Assembly (NCBI GenBank): GCA_023053685.1
Contig: JALIGW010000002.1
Coordinates: 244,331,177-244,395,176 of the forward strand
From: Diadophis punctatus similis
Lineage: Eukaryota; Chordata; Lepidosauria; Squamata; Dipsadidae
Length of the DNA: 64,000 bases
Direction: 5' to 3'
The translations under genes were made by a program, and so were the position numbers. Positions 22,851-33,959 of this stretch are shown here, piece after piece. Under the pieces are notes generated by a model. That model was not told the origin of the DNA, made no database searches, and saw only the letters and a list, made by a program, of their open reading frames with translations. Numbering within the stretch: position 1 is the stretch's first letter; every line of letters starts with the position of its first letter.

Positions 22851-23390
22851 CTCTTACGGGGCTTTTTTGCGCAACTCTTTCAGGGCATCTGCAGAGCTTC
22901 AGCTTCCAGCATCCACACAGATACACACACACAGAAAGACACAATCAGAAAGACACACAAAGGGTTTCGGAACACGTGGTCCTGGGAAGGCAGATTGGGG
23001 ATCCAAAAGCGGAGAGAGAAGGAGAAGAGGCGGGGCTTCAAGGTGGGGGCGGAGGCCGAAAGGAAGCCGGAAGCCCCCCCCCCCTAGCTTCCCAGTGGCT
23101 GGAATTCCGCTTTCCTTCGCCCGGCGAGGATCGATGCTGGATCCCTCGGGAGAGGCTTCTCGATCCCACTCGGGGCAGGTAAGGCTGCGCTCCCTCCGGC
23201 CTCCAGGCCACCCCTCCGGCCAGCAGATCTTCTCCCCGCCAGGAGGAAAGGAGCTGCGGATCCCGCTCTTCGGCTTGCCGGGTTTTCCTCGGGGAGATCC
23301 GGCTCTGGCGTTGCCTGCAGGGAGCGGATCCCTCCCTTCCCCCCATGGGGGCTGCAGAGCCAGTTCCGTCAGAGCAGGAGGTCTCTGAGC
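22850..23390 (+). promoter_or_regulatory. CpG-rich promoter and exon 1 of unit C
   Basis: GGCGGGGC (23029-23036) and GGGGGCGGAGG (23046-23056) form the double GC box; CCGGAAG ETS-type motifs follow. Exon 1 text contains a good donor CGGGGCAG/GTAAGG (donor GT at about 23180), aligned with similar donors at about 39769 and 57012. Confidence 0.6.
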
Positions 23391-24156
23391 ATGTGCATAT
23401 GAAAAAAAAGTGTAAATTGTGCTTTCAAATATTTACTGAGATTTCTAATGTGTTATTAACACACACTGACCTCTTTGCAACGGAGAGGAGAGGTTTTGGG
23501 GGAAAGGAAAGAAGTTTAAATTAGTCGAATTGAGATCGTTTTTTCTTAACCAACAAAAATGATCCTCTTTGAGCTCTGTCTGAAAGACGAGAAATGAAAT
23601 CCTTTGTTTTAATGCTAATCTTTTACTTTGCTTCTGCTTTAAAAAGATGGGTAGAATTTCTAAGCTTTATATTTTCCTTGTTTTGCCCAGAAGAGGCTGT
23701 GATGTGGGAGCTCCTCCTTGGTGGATTTTTTTCAAAGCACAAAGGAAGTTTTGAGGGAGGTCTTGTGAGGAGCTGCTGGAACAAGCTGATGGCCAGAAGG
23801 CTCACTTGAATAATTGTAAATAAATTTATGAAAAGCCTAACTGGAATCTTTGTGGCCTTGCAGACTCCAAAAAGAGCAGGAAAGAGCAGCCCTTTTCACA
23901 CACGCTCTGCCCCATCTGATCTCTCTCATCTTCCACTGAGTTTTCCTTCACACAACTATGCTTTGGTCCCTGTTGGACTTCATCATGCTGGTTTCTTCCA
24001 TTTTGTCTTATGAAGATATTTTTGAATTACGATTCAATCTTACTTGTTTTGTATCCTCATCCAATAATCCTATTTTCTCCTCCCTCTTTCAGATCATTGA
24101 CAGATCATGTTCAATATCACTCTCTGCATCTGAGCTTTTTTCATTTCTCTTTGCAG

Positions 24157-24370
24157 GAGACCAGTGAGGATGTGGCCGTGAACGTCACAGAGGAGAAAGA
24201 GACGTTCCTGGATTGGGATCCACCAACCTTTGGCCAGGACTCCGTTCCAGACAATTTGGAAATTGTGGCCTGGATTGAGAAGCAGCTTCCTGCACAAAGA
24301 GCCAATCGATTGATTAAGGAGAAACCAATTCGGTTAGCAGTGAGGGTCATACAACCTCTTCATTGTAAAG
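24157..24370 (+). CDS. KRAB-A-like exon of unit C (open through the whole exon)
   Basis: The acceptor is TTTCTCTTTGCAG and the donor AAAG/GTGAGT. The exon is open for its full 71 codons: TSEDVAVNVTEEKETFLDWD, then SVPDNLEIVAWIEKQ and a basic tail. It has the KRAB A-box DVAV start and, without gaps, PDN-L-IVA where MLEN-Y--L stands in classical KRAB. If spliced to the gene C finger exon at 26688, the joined frame meets TAA within six codons (GAG GAT AAA AGA TTG TAA), so the product would be a KRAB-like peptide only. No KRAB B-box was recognised. Confidence 0.5.
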
Positions 24371-25018
24371 GTGAGTAAACAAATCTTGGTTTGCAGAACA
24401 AGCATCCATTTTTTAAAATCTTTATTTGAGCAATGCAGAAAAACTGGGTTTTGCTCCCAAGGTGCTGGGTGAGGGCATAATGTAGTTCCATTGAGGACTA
24501 TACGTTGAATGTGGTTGGGCATCCAGTTACGAATCCATCAGGTGGTGATGCTATCCCACATTTCTTGTTATCTTGCCAAGAACTAGGTTGTGGTCTACTT
24601 TGTCACATGCCTTACTGAAGTCCAAGTATGCTATGTCCACAGAATTTTAGCCGCTTTGTCAAAGAATTCAGTAAGGTTTTAGCTGTAGTCTGTTTTTGAG
24701 AAACCCATGTTGGCTTGTAATGAAAGCTTTGTTTTTTTCTAGGCTTTGGCAGATCCATTGCTTGATGATCTTTTCCAGGATCTTCCTAGGGTCTGATGCC
24801 AGGCTATCTTTACTTCCTGGACCTAATCACCCCCCCTTTTTTATACTTTATTTGATATACAAAAAGTGTCATGAGGATGCCCGGATCGAAAAGTCATGGT
24901 GGGATGCAGCTCATATGTGCAAAAGTAAGAAGAAGCAGGAAAAAGGGACAAGAATCAGAAATGGGTTGTTTATATGAGCCTGAACTATTTTTCCTTCTCT
25001 TTTGCTTATGCGATGCCT
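24371..25018 (+). other. Intron of unit C, no gene seen
   Basis: The phrase GTCCAAGTATGCTATGTCCAC with TTACTGAAG around 24605-24640 looks like degraded repeat sequence. No domain recognised. Confidence 0.35.
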
Positions 25019-25915
25019 TAGTTTAGTTTAGTTTAGTTTAGTTTAGTTTGTCATTGCACCTCGTACAACGAAATTAAATTCCATCTTTAGTGTACTTTAT
25101 AAGTATAAAAAAATAAATCAAAAACACACATCCTTCACATTCTATGCAATTGAAAACCCCTGATATTGCATTAATATTGCACTATACAGTAGAATTCAAT
25201 CTAGTTACTGTTCTGGGATAGAAGCTGTTTTTCAGCCTCTTTGTCCTTGTTTTTATTATCCTGTATCGTCTGCCAGATGGTTTGTTGTTAGTTGCGAAGT
25301 TGTGTCCGACCCATCGCGACCCCATGGACAACATTCCTCCAGGCCTTCCTGTTCTCTGCCATCCTCTGGAGTCCATTTAAGCTCATGCCTACTGCTTCAC
25401 TGTCTCCATCCAGCCACCTCATTCTCTGTCGTCCCCTTCTTCTTTTGCCCTCAATCTTTCCTAGCATTAGGCTCTTCTCCAGTGAGTCCTTCCTTCTCAT
25501 TAGGTGGCCAAAGTATTTGAGTTTCATCTTCAGGATCTGGCCTTCTAAAGAGCAGACAGAGTTGATCTCCTCTAGGACTGACTGGTTTGATCGCCTTGCA
25601 GTCCAAGGGACTCGCAGGAGTCTTCTCCAGCACCATAGTTCAAAGGCCTCAATTCTTTGGCGCTCAGATGGTAATAGTTAAAAAAAAAGGGTGCCCAGAA
25701 TGAGATGGATCTTTAAGAATGTTTTGAACTTTCTTAAGGTAGCGGGAGCTATAAAGCTCTTCCAAAGAGGGGAGAGGGCAACCAATGAACCTCTCTGGAC
25801 AACGATGTTGACCATCTGCCGTGCTGTCCTATCTGCCACTGTGCAATTGGCAAACCATACACAGGTGCAGTAAGTTAAAATACTCTCTATAGTACAGCGG
25901 TAGAAGGTCACTTAG
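25019..25915 (-). mobile_element. L2-clade LINE, 3' end, antisense
   Basis: On the minus strand the C-terminus of an L2-type ORF2 is readable: TFYRCTIESILTYCTCVWFAN (25910-25850), then LPSGRRYRIIKTRTKRLKNSFYP split by the BovB insertion. The 3' end GTTGTACGAGGTGCAATGAC is followed by a (CTAAA)n tail (25019-25050 on the + strand as TTTAG repeats). The 5' part is missing and the frame is broken. Confidence 0.75.
25281..25664 (-). mobile_element. BovB (RTE-clade) LINE, 3' fragment nested in L2
   Basis: Read on the minus strand it encodes the signature C-terminus of BovB ORF2: RVPWTARRSNQSVLEEIN, LKYFGHLMRRKDSLEKS, GKRRRGRQRMRWLDG and REAWR-like NRKAWRNVVHGVA ending at a stop. CAGATGG flanks it on both sides (25274-25280, 25665-25671), a 7-bp target duplication. 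It interrupts the L2 phrase LPSGRR exactly, so it inserted after the L2. BovB is known for horizontal transfer among squamates, ruminants and ticks. Confidence 0.85.
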
Positions 25916-25919
25916 TTTT

Positions 25920-26670
25920 GGGTAATTCCTATAGTTTGTCCTGGACTTATGACGACAATTGGAGTCTTGGTCATTGAGCAAAGTGGTCATTAAGTAAGAT
26001 GTCACGTGAGAGCTTGGCTCAATGACTGCAACCACTGTACTCCTGATTGTGGTTGTTAAGCAATTTCACGTGTCGTTAAACAAAGTCCCAGGTAAGGAAT
26101 GTGGGGTTGTCTGAAGTGAGCAAGAGAGGCCTTGTGATTCCCAGGCACAGGCCGCATTCCACTTAAGGGCTCCTGGAGAACCTAAGAGATGCTTTGGGAC
26201 ACGTTGCTTGGAAACTGTACGGAACATGCAGCGTGGAAAATGGAGCTAGGTTGCAAAGGCCTCTGATGTGGGGATTAAGGCCGCATTTCTCAGTGGTAAC
26301 GGTGACACTGGGGTGAAGGCCAGGCCTGGGGACAGTGGCAGATGGCTGAGAGAGCTGAAGGCCTCCACTCAAGGCCCAGGCCCAGCCCAGCATTGCTGTC
26401 AGTCAGGGCTGCTTTGCATGGCCGGCCTCAGGCTTCCAGGGGTGGCAGTAGCTTTGCATCCCACTTTAGTGGGTGGCTCCCCAATTTATGGATAGCCTCT
26501 GACGACATCTCTCTTGCAGATGTACTGTAGGGGCTCCATCACTTTACCTCAGGTGTACTGAGCACCCTACCCTAGGCAGGGGGTCAGACTGGAAGACCCT
26601 CAAGGTCCCTGCCAAGGCTAAAATTTTATGATTCTCTGTGTATCTCAAAAGGAAATATAATTGTTCACTT
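25920..26670 (+). other. Intron of unit C with dispersed-repeat and CR1-tail debris
   Basis: 25930-26090 is a copy of the dispersed repeat TCCTGGACTTATGACGACAA. 26570-26620 resembles a CR1 3' end (GGAAGACCCTCAAGGTCCCTG). Between them, 26100-26540 shows nothing I recognise. Confidence 0.45.
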
Positions 26671-26777
26671 CTTTCTCCTTCTAACAGAGGATAAAAGATT
26701 GTAACCAAAGATTTACCTGCAAGCCAACTATCAACAGATAATAGAAAATCAACATAAGGCAGCAACCGCCAGAAAGC

Positions 26778-28052
26778 ATGGAGCCTGGAAAACTCTTCGA
26801 TCCTCCGTCAGACACAAGCAGCCCTCCGAAAAACCACGGAAGAACCCATGAATGCTCAGAGTGTGGGAAATCCTTTGCTCGCAGGTCCCTCCTTTTGACC
26901 CACAGGAAGGTCCATGTGGGAAGTGGATCCAGTCAAGGTTTGGAGAGAGAGAAATCCAACTCTGGAAAAGAAACAAAAGGTCTCAGAAGCTCCTCCAAAC
27001 TAAAACCCTATAAATGTGAGGAATGTGACTTACGCTTTGGTCAAAAGTCACGCCTTCTAACACATCAGAAAATCCACACTGGAGAGAAACCTTATCAGTG
27101 TGTGGAATGTGGGAAATTTTTCCGTGAAAAAAACACTCTCAGAAACCACGTGAGAATTCACACAGGGGAGAAACCTTACAAGTGTTGGGAATGTGGGAAG
27201 AGCTTTTCTCAGAATGCAGGTCTTTGGCGCCATGAGAAGATCCATGCAGGAACAAAGTCTTACAAATGCTTTGAGTGTGGAAAATGTTTCACCCGGAGTT
27301 CAGGTCTTTGGAGTCATTGGAAAACACACACAGGGGAGAAAAATGAAAAGTGCCTCGAATGCGGGAAATGTTTTTCCCAGAAATCAAACCTGGTGAAACA
27401 TCAGAGACGTCACACCGGAGAAAGGCCCTGGGAATGCCCAGAATGTGGGAAACGATTTATGCATTCTTATGAACTCCGGAGTCACCAGAAGTGGCACAAA
27501 GGGGACTTACCCCATAAATGTGGGGAGTGTGGGAAAAGTTTTATGTCGCCAGCCCATGTTCAGATTCATCAGAGAATCCACACGTGGGAGAAGCCATTCA
27601 AATGTGGGGAGTGTGGGATGTGCTTTTCCCGAAAACAAAGCCTTGGAAGCCATCAGAGAGTCCACACAGGAGAGAATCCATACAGATGCGTAGAATGTGA
27701 TAAATACTTCGGAGACAAAACAGGCCTTTGGAACCATCGTAAAACCCACACAGGGGAGAAACCATATCAATGCAATGAATGTGGAAGATTTTATCGTACC
27801 ACATCAGCCCTTAGAAGTCATGTGAAAATTCACACAGGGGAAAAAAACTACAAATGTTTAGATTGTGGGAGAGCATTTGCTCAGTCATCTAACCTTAGAG
27901 ATCACAGCCGAATCCATACAGGAGAGAAACCTTACAAATGCTCAGAGTGCAATAAATGTTTTTCACGAAAACATCATCTTTTGAAGCATCAGCGAATCCA
28001 CACTGGAGAAAAACCGTATACGTATGTGGGGAGTAGATATAATGTTTTATAG
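26778..28052 (+). CDS. C2H2 zinc-finger protein C, 13 fingers with a novel C-terminus
   Basis: 424 residues in one exon (acceptor CCTTCTAACAG, exon from 26688). ATG 26778 has the conserved Kozak context and is preceded by in-frame TAA TAG. Finger 1 is at 24-46, spacer 47-77, fingers 2-13 at 78-408, all with C2H2 ligands. Two linkers are altered (HTWEKPF before finger 9, HTGENPY before finger 10). After TGEKPY the protein ends in TYVGSRYNVL: a deletion has joined the linker to sequence that in units E and F lies about 0.4 kb downstream of the fingers (AGTATGTGGGGAGTAGATA). Fingers 14-15 and the start of the 3' UTR are lost, but the frame closes properly, so the gene may still work. Confidence 0.88.
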   Translation: MEPGKLFDPPSDTSSPPKNHGRTHECSECGKSFARRSLLLTHRKVHVGSGSSQGLEREKSNSGKETKGLRSSSKLKPYKCEECDLRFGQKSRLLTHQKIHTGEKPYQCVECGKFFREKNTLRNHVRIHTGEKPYKCWECGKSFSQNAGLWRHEKIHAGTKSYKCFECGKCFTRSSGLWSHWKTHTGEKNEKCLECGKCFSQKSNLVKHQRRHTGERPWECPECGKRFMHSYELRSHQKWHKGDLPHKCGECGKSFMSPAHVQIHQRIHTWEKPFKCGECGMCFSRKQSLGSHQRVHTGENPYRCVECDKYFGDKTGLWNHRKTHTGEKPYQCNECGRFYRTTSALRSHVKIHTGEKNYKCLDCGRAFAQSSNLRDHSRIHTGEKPYKCSECNKCFSRKHHLLKHQRIHTGEKPYTYVGSRYNVL

Positions 28053-28401
28053 AGTACAGGAAGTCCTTGACCTATGACCACAACTTGGAATGGATTTCCG
28101 GTCATAAGTTCCTTCAGTTGTAAGTCAAGAAACCAGGTATTTCTCTTAATTTTTACTAGACTGTGTTGATCAATGAGCAGAACTGAAAATTTAGAGAGGA
28201 GAAAATGGGGCGAAGGGTGGAATGAATCTGGTGGTTTATTTAGTGCTAAAGTTTTGTTGTTGAATCTTCTGGCTGAGGATGAAGAGGGAACATTTACTTT
28301 TTCCTAGTATATTTTTGGAAGGAATTTTTCTCCTTTTTTCATTGTCTTTTTCATATATTCACAATATTTGTACTAACTTACTTTCTGTGCATATAATCCT
28401 T

Positions 28402-28431
28402 AATAAAAGTATTGATATAATCCTTAATAAA
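28402..28431 (+). terminator. Doubled polyadenylation signal of gene C
   Basis: ATAATCCTTAATAAAAG is present twice (28391-28407 and 28415-28431), giving AATAAA at 28402-28407 and 28426-28431. Other units have one copy. A SINE begins directly after. Confidence 0.6.
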
Positions 28432-28663
28432 AGAGCTGAAGTGGTGCAGTGGTTAAATGCTGCGACTGCAGGCTGACTGCTAGTTCAGCAGTTCAGATGT
28501 TCAAATCTCACTAGGCTCAAGGTTGACTCAGCCTTCCATCCTTCTGAGGTCGGCAAAATGAGGACCCAGATTGTTGGGGGCAATATGCTGAACTCTGTAA
28601 ACCGCTTAGAGAGGGCTGTAAAGCACTATGAAGCGGTATATAAGTAAAGTGCTATTGCTATTG
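28432..28663 (+). mobile_element. tRNA-derived SINE
   Basis: An A-box-like TGGTGCAGTGG and B-box GTTCAAATC near the start, then GACTCAGCCTTCCATCCTTC and an end AAACCGCTTAGAGAGGGC, GCGGTATATAAG. The same family lies in reverse at 44946-45213. Confidence 0.75.
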
Positions 28664-28679
28664 TTTAAAATAATCAAAA

Positions 28680-29713
28680 GGGCCTTTTTCAGGAGATGGA
28701 CTGGGTGGCTCAAAACAGACAAGATGGCAGTTCAGATTGTGCCATACTGTGCAGCCAAAGTGGGTTGAGGAAGTGGCTGTCGAACCTCCACTGGATCAGG
28801 AAGTGGGCTGCGGGGAGGAGGAGGAGGAGGAGGAGGAGGAGGAGGAGGAAGGCCCTCAGGGAGTCCAGGGCCCATGGTTCCCAGCAGCTGCTAGAGGGTG
28901 GACCCATGCTTCTCAGAGGAGAGGCGGGAAACCTGTCAGAACAGGCTACCGACGCCCCCTAGAGGAGAGATGGGGAACTATCGGTTCCAGCAGGATCCAC
29001 CCTTGGTGAGGTGAGGGAGGGGAGAGGAAAATGAGGGGAAGGGGAGGCGCTTCCTGATGGACCACCTCCATCTTCCCAGGGTGGAAAAAGGCAGGCAGGC
29101 ACTCAACTGGTCCAGCAGTCATAACGCTCTGGAGGAAACCTTGGATCTCAGTGTGGTCTCTTTGCCTCCCCCAAAAACGACAGGAAATGCGAGAGAAGAG
29201 AAGAGATCCCCAGGAACTCTCTGGGGTGCAAGGAAAGTAATATCCATGCTTCTCTATCCCTCTTCCTTTAGGGGGGGATCTGGGGAGGGGGGTCACAATA
29301 AGGATACCTACACCCATACTCCTGGGCTCTCCTAGCCCTTCGACCCCCACCTACCTGGATACCCCAAACTTTTCTTCTCTCCCCCAATCTTCATATCCCC
29401 ACTAGCTTTCTTTGAATGGTTTTCAAGGCCTCTTTCCTGTCCCCCTCCCAAATAGACCCCCTGTTTTCAGTCTTTGGGTGTGTGTGTGTGTGTTGCAGCT
29501 TCAGGGGGCTTCTTCATGCCAGGACCGGAGGGCAGTGTGGGCTTCCTTTTGTGCCCCCCTCCCCATGATTCTCAACTTGAATCTCCCTTTCTCTGTGTGC
29601 CTGGAGGGGTGGACTAGATGCCCCTTTAAGGTTATTTAAGGCCCCCTTGGCTAGCTCTGCCGAGGTTTCGAAAGGGGAAAGTGGAGGCCGGGGTCTCTAT
29701 GGAGAGCCTCCAT
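28680..29713 (+). other. Shared 3' flank of zinc-finger units (copy 3)
   Basis: Contains the [11 protein letters not shown] frame at 28696, here with an expanded GGA run (28815-28850) coding a string of arginines. It continues as in copy 2 until GAGCCTCCAT, where the CR1 element is inserted. Confidence 0.5.
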
Positions 29714-31524
29714 CCGTACTTCCATTGGGCAGTACAGGCCGAGATGACTGGGGCAGGTCTTAGTCCGGTTATATGGGATAGGTTTGAACCGGTGACTCCT
29801 GAGGATGTAGACAAGGCCATAGGAGCTATGAGCTCCGCCACTTGTTTATTGGACCCGTGCCCTTCCTGGTTGGTTTCGGCCACCAGGGAGATTTCACGCG
29901 GCTGGCTCCAGTCGTTGGTCAACGCTTCTTTGAGAGAGGGATCCGTCCTGCAGCCCTTAAAAGCTGCGGTGGTGAGACCCCTCCTCAAGAAGCCTTCCCT
30001 GGACCCGGCGGATTTAAAGAACTTCCGTCCAGTCTCCAACCTTCCCTTCGCGGGGAAGGTTGTTGAGAAAGTGGTGGCGCTCCAGCTCCTACGACTGTTG
30101 GATGACACTGATTTTCTGGATCCCTTTCAATCTGGTTTCAGGCGTGGCTACAGTACAGAAACGGCTTTGGTCACCCTGATGGATGATCTCTGGCGAGCCC
30201 GGGATAGGGGTCATTCCTCTATCCTGGTGCTAGTTGACCTCTCAGCGGCCTTCGATACCATTGACCATGGTATCCTTCTGCGTCGTCTCGGAGAAGTGGG
30301 GGTGGGCGGCACTGTTTTGCAGTGGTTCTCCTCCTTCCTCTCTGACAGGACGCAGTCGGTGTTGACAGGGGGGCAGAGGTCGAGCCCTAGGCCCCTACTA
30401 TGTGGGGTGCCGCAGGGCTCGGTCCTCTCGCCCATCCTGTTTAATATCTACATGAAACCACTGGGTGAGATCATCCGATGACACCCAGTTGTACATCTCC
30501 ACCCCGTCTCAATTCGGGGAAGCCGTAGACGTAATGGGCCGCTGCCTGGATGATGTTAGGGTCTGGATGGGGAAGAACCGGCTAAAACCTAACCCTGACA
30601 AGACTGAGTGGTTATGGATATTGCCTCCTAAGGACGTGACCAACTGTCCCTCCTTGGTTCTTGGGGGGGAGAAATTAACTCCCTCAGAACGGGTCCGCAA
30701 TTTGGGTGTCCTCCTAGACCCACAGCTAAAATTGGAACAACATCTTTCAGCTGTGGCTCGGGGGACCTTTGCACAAGTACGTCTTGTGCACCAATTGCGA
30801 CCCTACCTGGAGAGGGAGGCTCTACTCACAGTCACTCATGCCCTTATCACCTCACGGCTGGATTACTGCAATGCGCTCTACATGGGGCTACCCTTGAAGA
30901 GTGTCCGGCGACTGCAATTGGTGCAAAATGCAGCTGCGCGAACTGTGGTAGGTGTACCCAGATGCACCCACGTAACACCGATCCTCCGCCAGCTGCATTG
31001 GCTCCCCATTAGTCTCCGGATCCAATTTAAGGTGTTGGTCGTTACTCAGGGCCAGGTTACCTTCGGGACCGCATCCTGCCGCATACCTCCCTACGACCGG
31101 TCAGGGCCCACAGAGTCGGCCTCTTCCAGGTCCCGTCGACCAAACAATGTCGGCTGGCGGGGCCGAGGGGGAGGGCCTTCTCTGTGGGAGCTCTCTCCCT
31201 GTGGAACCAGTTTCCCCCGGAGATCAGGACCATCCCCACCCTACTGGCCTTCCGGAAAGCAATAAAAACTTGGCTCTTCCGGCAGGCGGGGTGAAAGTGA
31301 GACCAACTAGATTAAATATGGGTCTCCCCCCATGATGGTAATGAGATACTCTTTTAACTTTTGTATTTTTTGTATTTTTTAATTATTGTATTTGATATTT
31401 GTTATATTTTTTTAATTATTGTATTTTATATTGTAATGGAATCTAACATGTTGTGAGACGCCCAGAGTCCCCAGGGAGTTGGGCGGCATAGAAATCCATT
31501 AAATTAAATTAAATTAAATTAAAT
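29714..31524 (+). mobile_element. CR1-clade LINE insertion, 5'-truncated and RT-dead
   Basis: The insertion is bounded by comparison with 20650-20660 and 62385-62395: the host text AGCCTCCAT/CCTCCAGG is split. Reverse transcriptase motifs are readable: NFRPVSNLPF (about 30010), DPFQSGFRRGYSTETAL, LVDLSAAFDTIDHG (motif A, about 30235), GVPQGSVLSPILFN (motif B, about 30415). A deletion after LGEIIR removes the start of motif C and shifts frame; only DDTQLYIS of the YADD box remains (30480). The C-terminal region continues 30465-31265. The 3' end is GGGCGGCATAGAAATCC followed by AAATT repeats. Confidence 0.85.
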
Positions 31525-31561
31525 CCTCCAGGTCATGCTTGTCCCTAAGATGCTTTTCCAA

Positions 31562-32043
31562 AAGACATCTGGACTTTCTTGGTTTTTTCACCATCAAAAC
31601 GTTTCCCTTCTCATCCCAGAAGCTTCCCCAGTTCTGACTGAGTGGTGGAGGATGGAAGGATGGAAATTCCTCGCAGTCATTTGGTGCTGAATCAGGGTGC
31701 AAAGGGGTGTGGAGCCTCCCTGAGGCTGCTGAGGGGACCCTGTTGTAGACAGGAGGTTGGGGGGAGGGTCCTTTCCACCCCCCTCTGTTGTGGGAGGGCT
31801 GCTCATTTTGGCCAAGATGGCCGCTTTGGCCCCTCTTTCCATCCAGGGCTCCTCTCTGTCCAGAAGGTGGAGGTGGCTGTCCTCGAAAGAGCCAGCCATG
31901 TCATTTTAGATGCAGATGGACGTCTCCTCCTGATGGGTTTCTCCTTCCGTTCCCCCCCCCCAGTCAGTCAGAACTGAAGAAGCTTCTTAGATGAGAAGGG
32001 AAATGTTTTCAAGGGAAAAAATACCCAAGAAAGTCCAGTTTGC
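31562..32043. repeat. Inverted-repeat pair, second copy
   Basis: Arms 31562-31642 and 31962-32043, as at 20690-21145. The centre here also keeps GATGGAAATTCCTCGCAGTC, missing from the first copy. Confidence 0.7.
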
Positions 32044-33250
32044 ATTTGTGGGAGAAAAAAAAAGCACTTCTGGGAAGTGAAGCCAGAGCTTTGGGCCTCC
32101 TTCCCACTCAGTCTGGGGGGGAGGAATCCCCCAGCAGTGGCCGATCCAGAGCCTTTTTTTGAAGTTAGCCAAGGGGGGGGGCAGAAAGTGGCTGAAAGGC
32201 TGGGGTCCCCGGAAGCCCCTCCCTGCAGCCCCATTTTTGCCTACATTTGCTGCCCTGGTTAAATTCACAAATTCCCGTCTGAGCAGCAGCTCCTGGAGAG
32301 ATGAAACGTTCTTCCCCCCAAGAGCCCAGAGCGAAGGAGCCCCCAGGAGACTCCCCCCCCAGACCCCACACAGGTGAGACGTCCCTTCAGCACCCATGAT
32401 GCTGCGCTGGGCCTGTGGGAGAGACCCTCCCTCCAGAAGTTGCTTCCTGGTGCAGCAGTCCCGGGACCTCAGTTGAGGAATGGGAGGCGAAAGTTCCTCT
32501 TGGGGAGCCAGCTGGTCCTGGGTTCAAATCCTGATGCTGCCACTTTTTCAGCATGGGAGCCTGCTGTGGCCTGGCTGAAGTCCTGCTTTGAGCAAGGGTC
32601 CTGCAGAGCCAGTTCGGATGATCAGGAGGGGGGGCTTCATTGCAGGGGGGGTCTGGGTGTCCTGACAAGGGGACCCCCAGATTCCATTGTTATACCCAAC
32701 TTTTCATCTCCCCCCACTGCATCTTATCCCACCTCAGCTGCCTTTCCACCACCCCCGCCCCACCTCAGCCACAACTAGGGAAGTGGGGGGGGGCTCCCTC
32801 TTGGTCCATCAGGGGGAAATTGAGTGAGAGAAGGGGAGGAGACCACAAGGAGATCGAAGCTCCTGCAGGATCCCACCTCTCTTGCCCTCCACCCCTTTTC
32901 CCACTACTGGTACCCCAGCCACTTTCTCCCTGCTCCTTCCCCCAGATGAGCCCCCTCCTTATCAGGGGTCTCCTTTCCCATTTTGCTTCCAGGGATCCTT
33001 CACCAGCAGCATCAGGGGGATCCCAGCTGAGCCCATTGATGCTGCCCCACAAAGAGAAAAGAGAAAGATGTGGATGCTCCCAGCCCCAGAGGCAGCATCT
33101 GTGGGTCTGGATTGGGGGGGGGAGCGTTCTCCTGGAACTTCAGAACTGGGAATACCCAAAATGAAGGCAACAGTCGGTCCACTAAAGAGAGAAGACAGCA
33201 AAGAAGTAACAGGCAGCAGAGAGAAAGCAGAGCTGCTTAAATTATTCTTT
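32044..33250 (+). other. Shared 3' flank, continued; no gene recognised
   Basis: The first part parallels 21146-21830. 32940-33150 (GAGCCCCCTCCTTA, CCCAGCCCCAGAGGCAGCAT) is repeated in diverged form at 53840-54045. Frames differ between copies. Confidence 0.45.
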
Positions 33251-33254
33251 GGCT

Positions 33255-33512
33255 GAATGCAATAAACGTTTTTCTGAAAAAAGTATTCTTGCGGATACAT
33301 CAGCGAATCCACAGTGGAGAAAAACCATATAAATGTTCAGATTGTGAGAAATGTTTCACCCACCCTTCAGAATTTCGCAGGCACACCCGAAATCACCCGG
33401 GGAAGTGCCTTTACAAGTGTGCAGAGTGAGAGAAAGCTTTTCATTGTAAATCAAAGCTAAAAATCCATCAGAAAGTCCATAGAAGAGAGAAATCTCTTCC
33501 TTCGTGAACAAT
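33255..33512 (+). pseudogene. Zinc-finger gene remnant (three degraded fingers)
   Basis: [24 protein letters not shown] decay is visible, then [21 protein letters not shown], then CAE followed by a TGA, and the gene-end phrase AAATCTCTTCCTTCGTGA. It corresponds to fingers 13-15 of gene B but is older and frame-broken. The unit's promoter and N-terminal fingers are absent. Confidence 0.7.
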
Positions 33513-33959
33513 GCGGGAAACATTTTTTCCAAAAGTCACAATGTTCACCAGGAACTTCACATAATGACAGCAAAAGTGCATACATTTGGCTCAACAAGAA
33601 GCAGCACTAGTAACTTAGCAGACTGAAAAAGAAAAGAAAAAAGTTACAAGTGTTGGGGAATGGAGGATATTTATTGCAGAGCACACTTACAATCACAATT
33701 AGCAACAGATTCCCGGTCACAGGTTTATACAGTTGTACGTTTTGTCACTCATATGACCGAATCAGATTTCATAGCATGTTTTGTGGTTAGTAAGCAAAAA
33801 GGAATCCTAAGTATAAAGCAAATCTGATCACAAAAGTGCTCATAATGTGGTCACATAACATGGAAAGCGGGCGGGAGAAAAACATTTTACAATGACCAGA
33901 ATTGTTTTATGGGGCATCAATGCTTGCCTTAAGTTGAGAACTACTTGTAATGAAATCTT

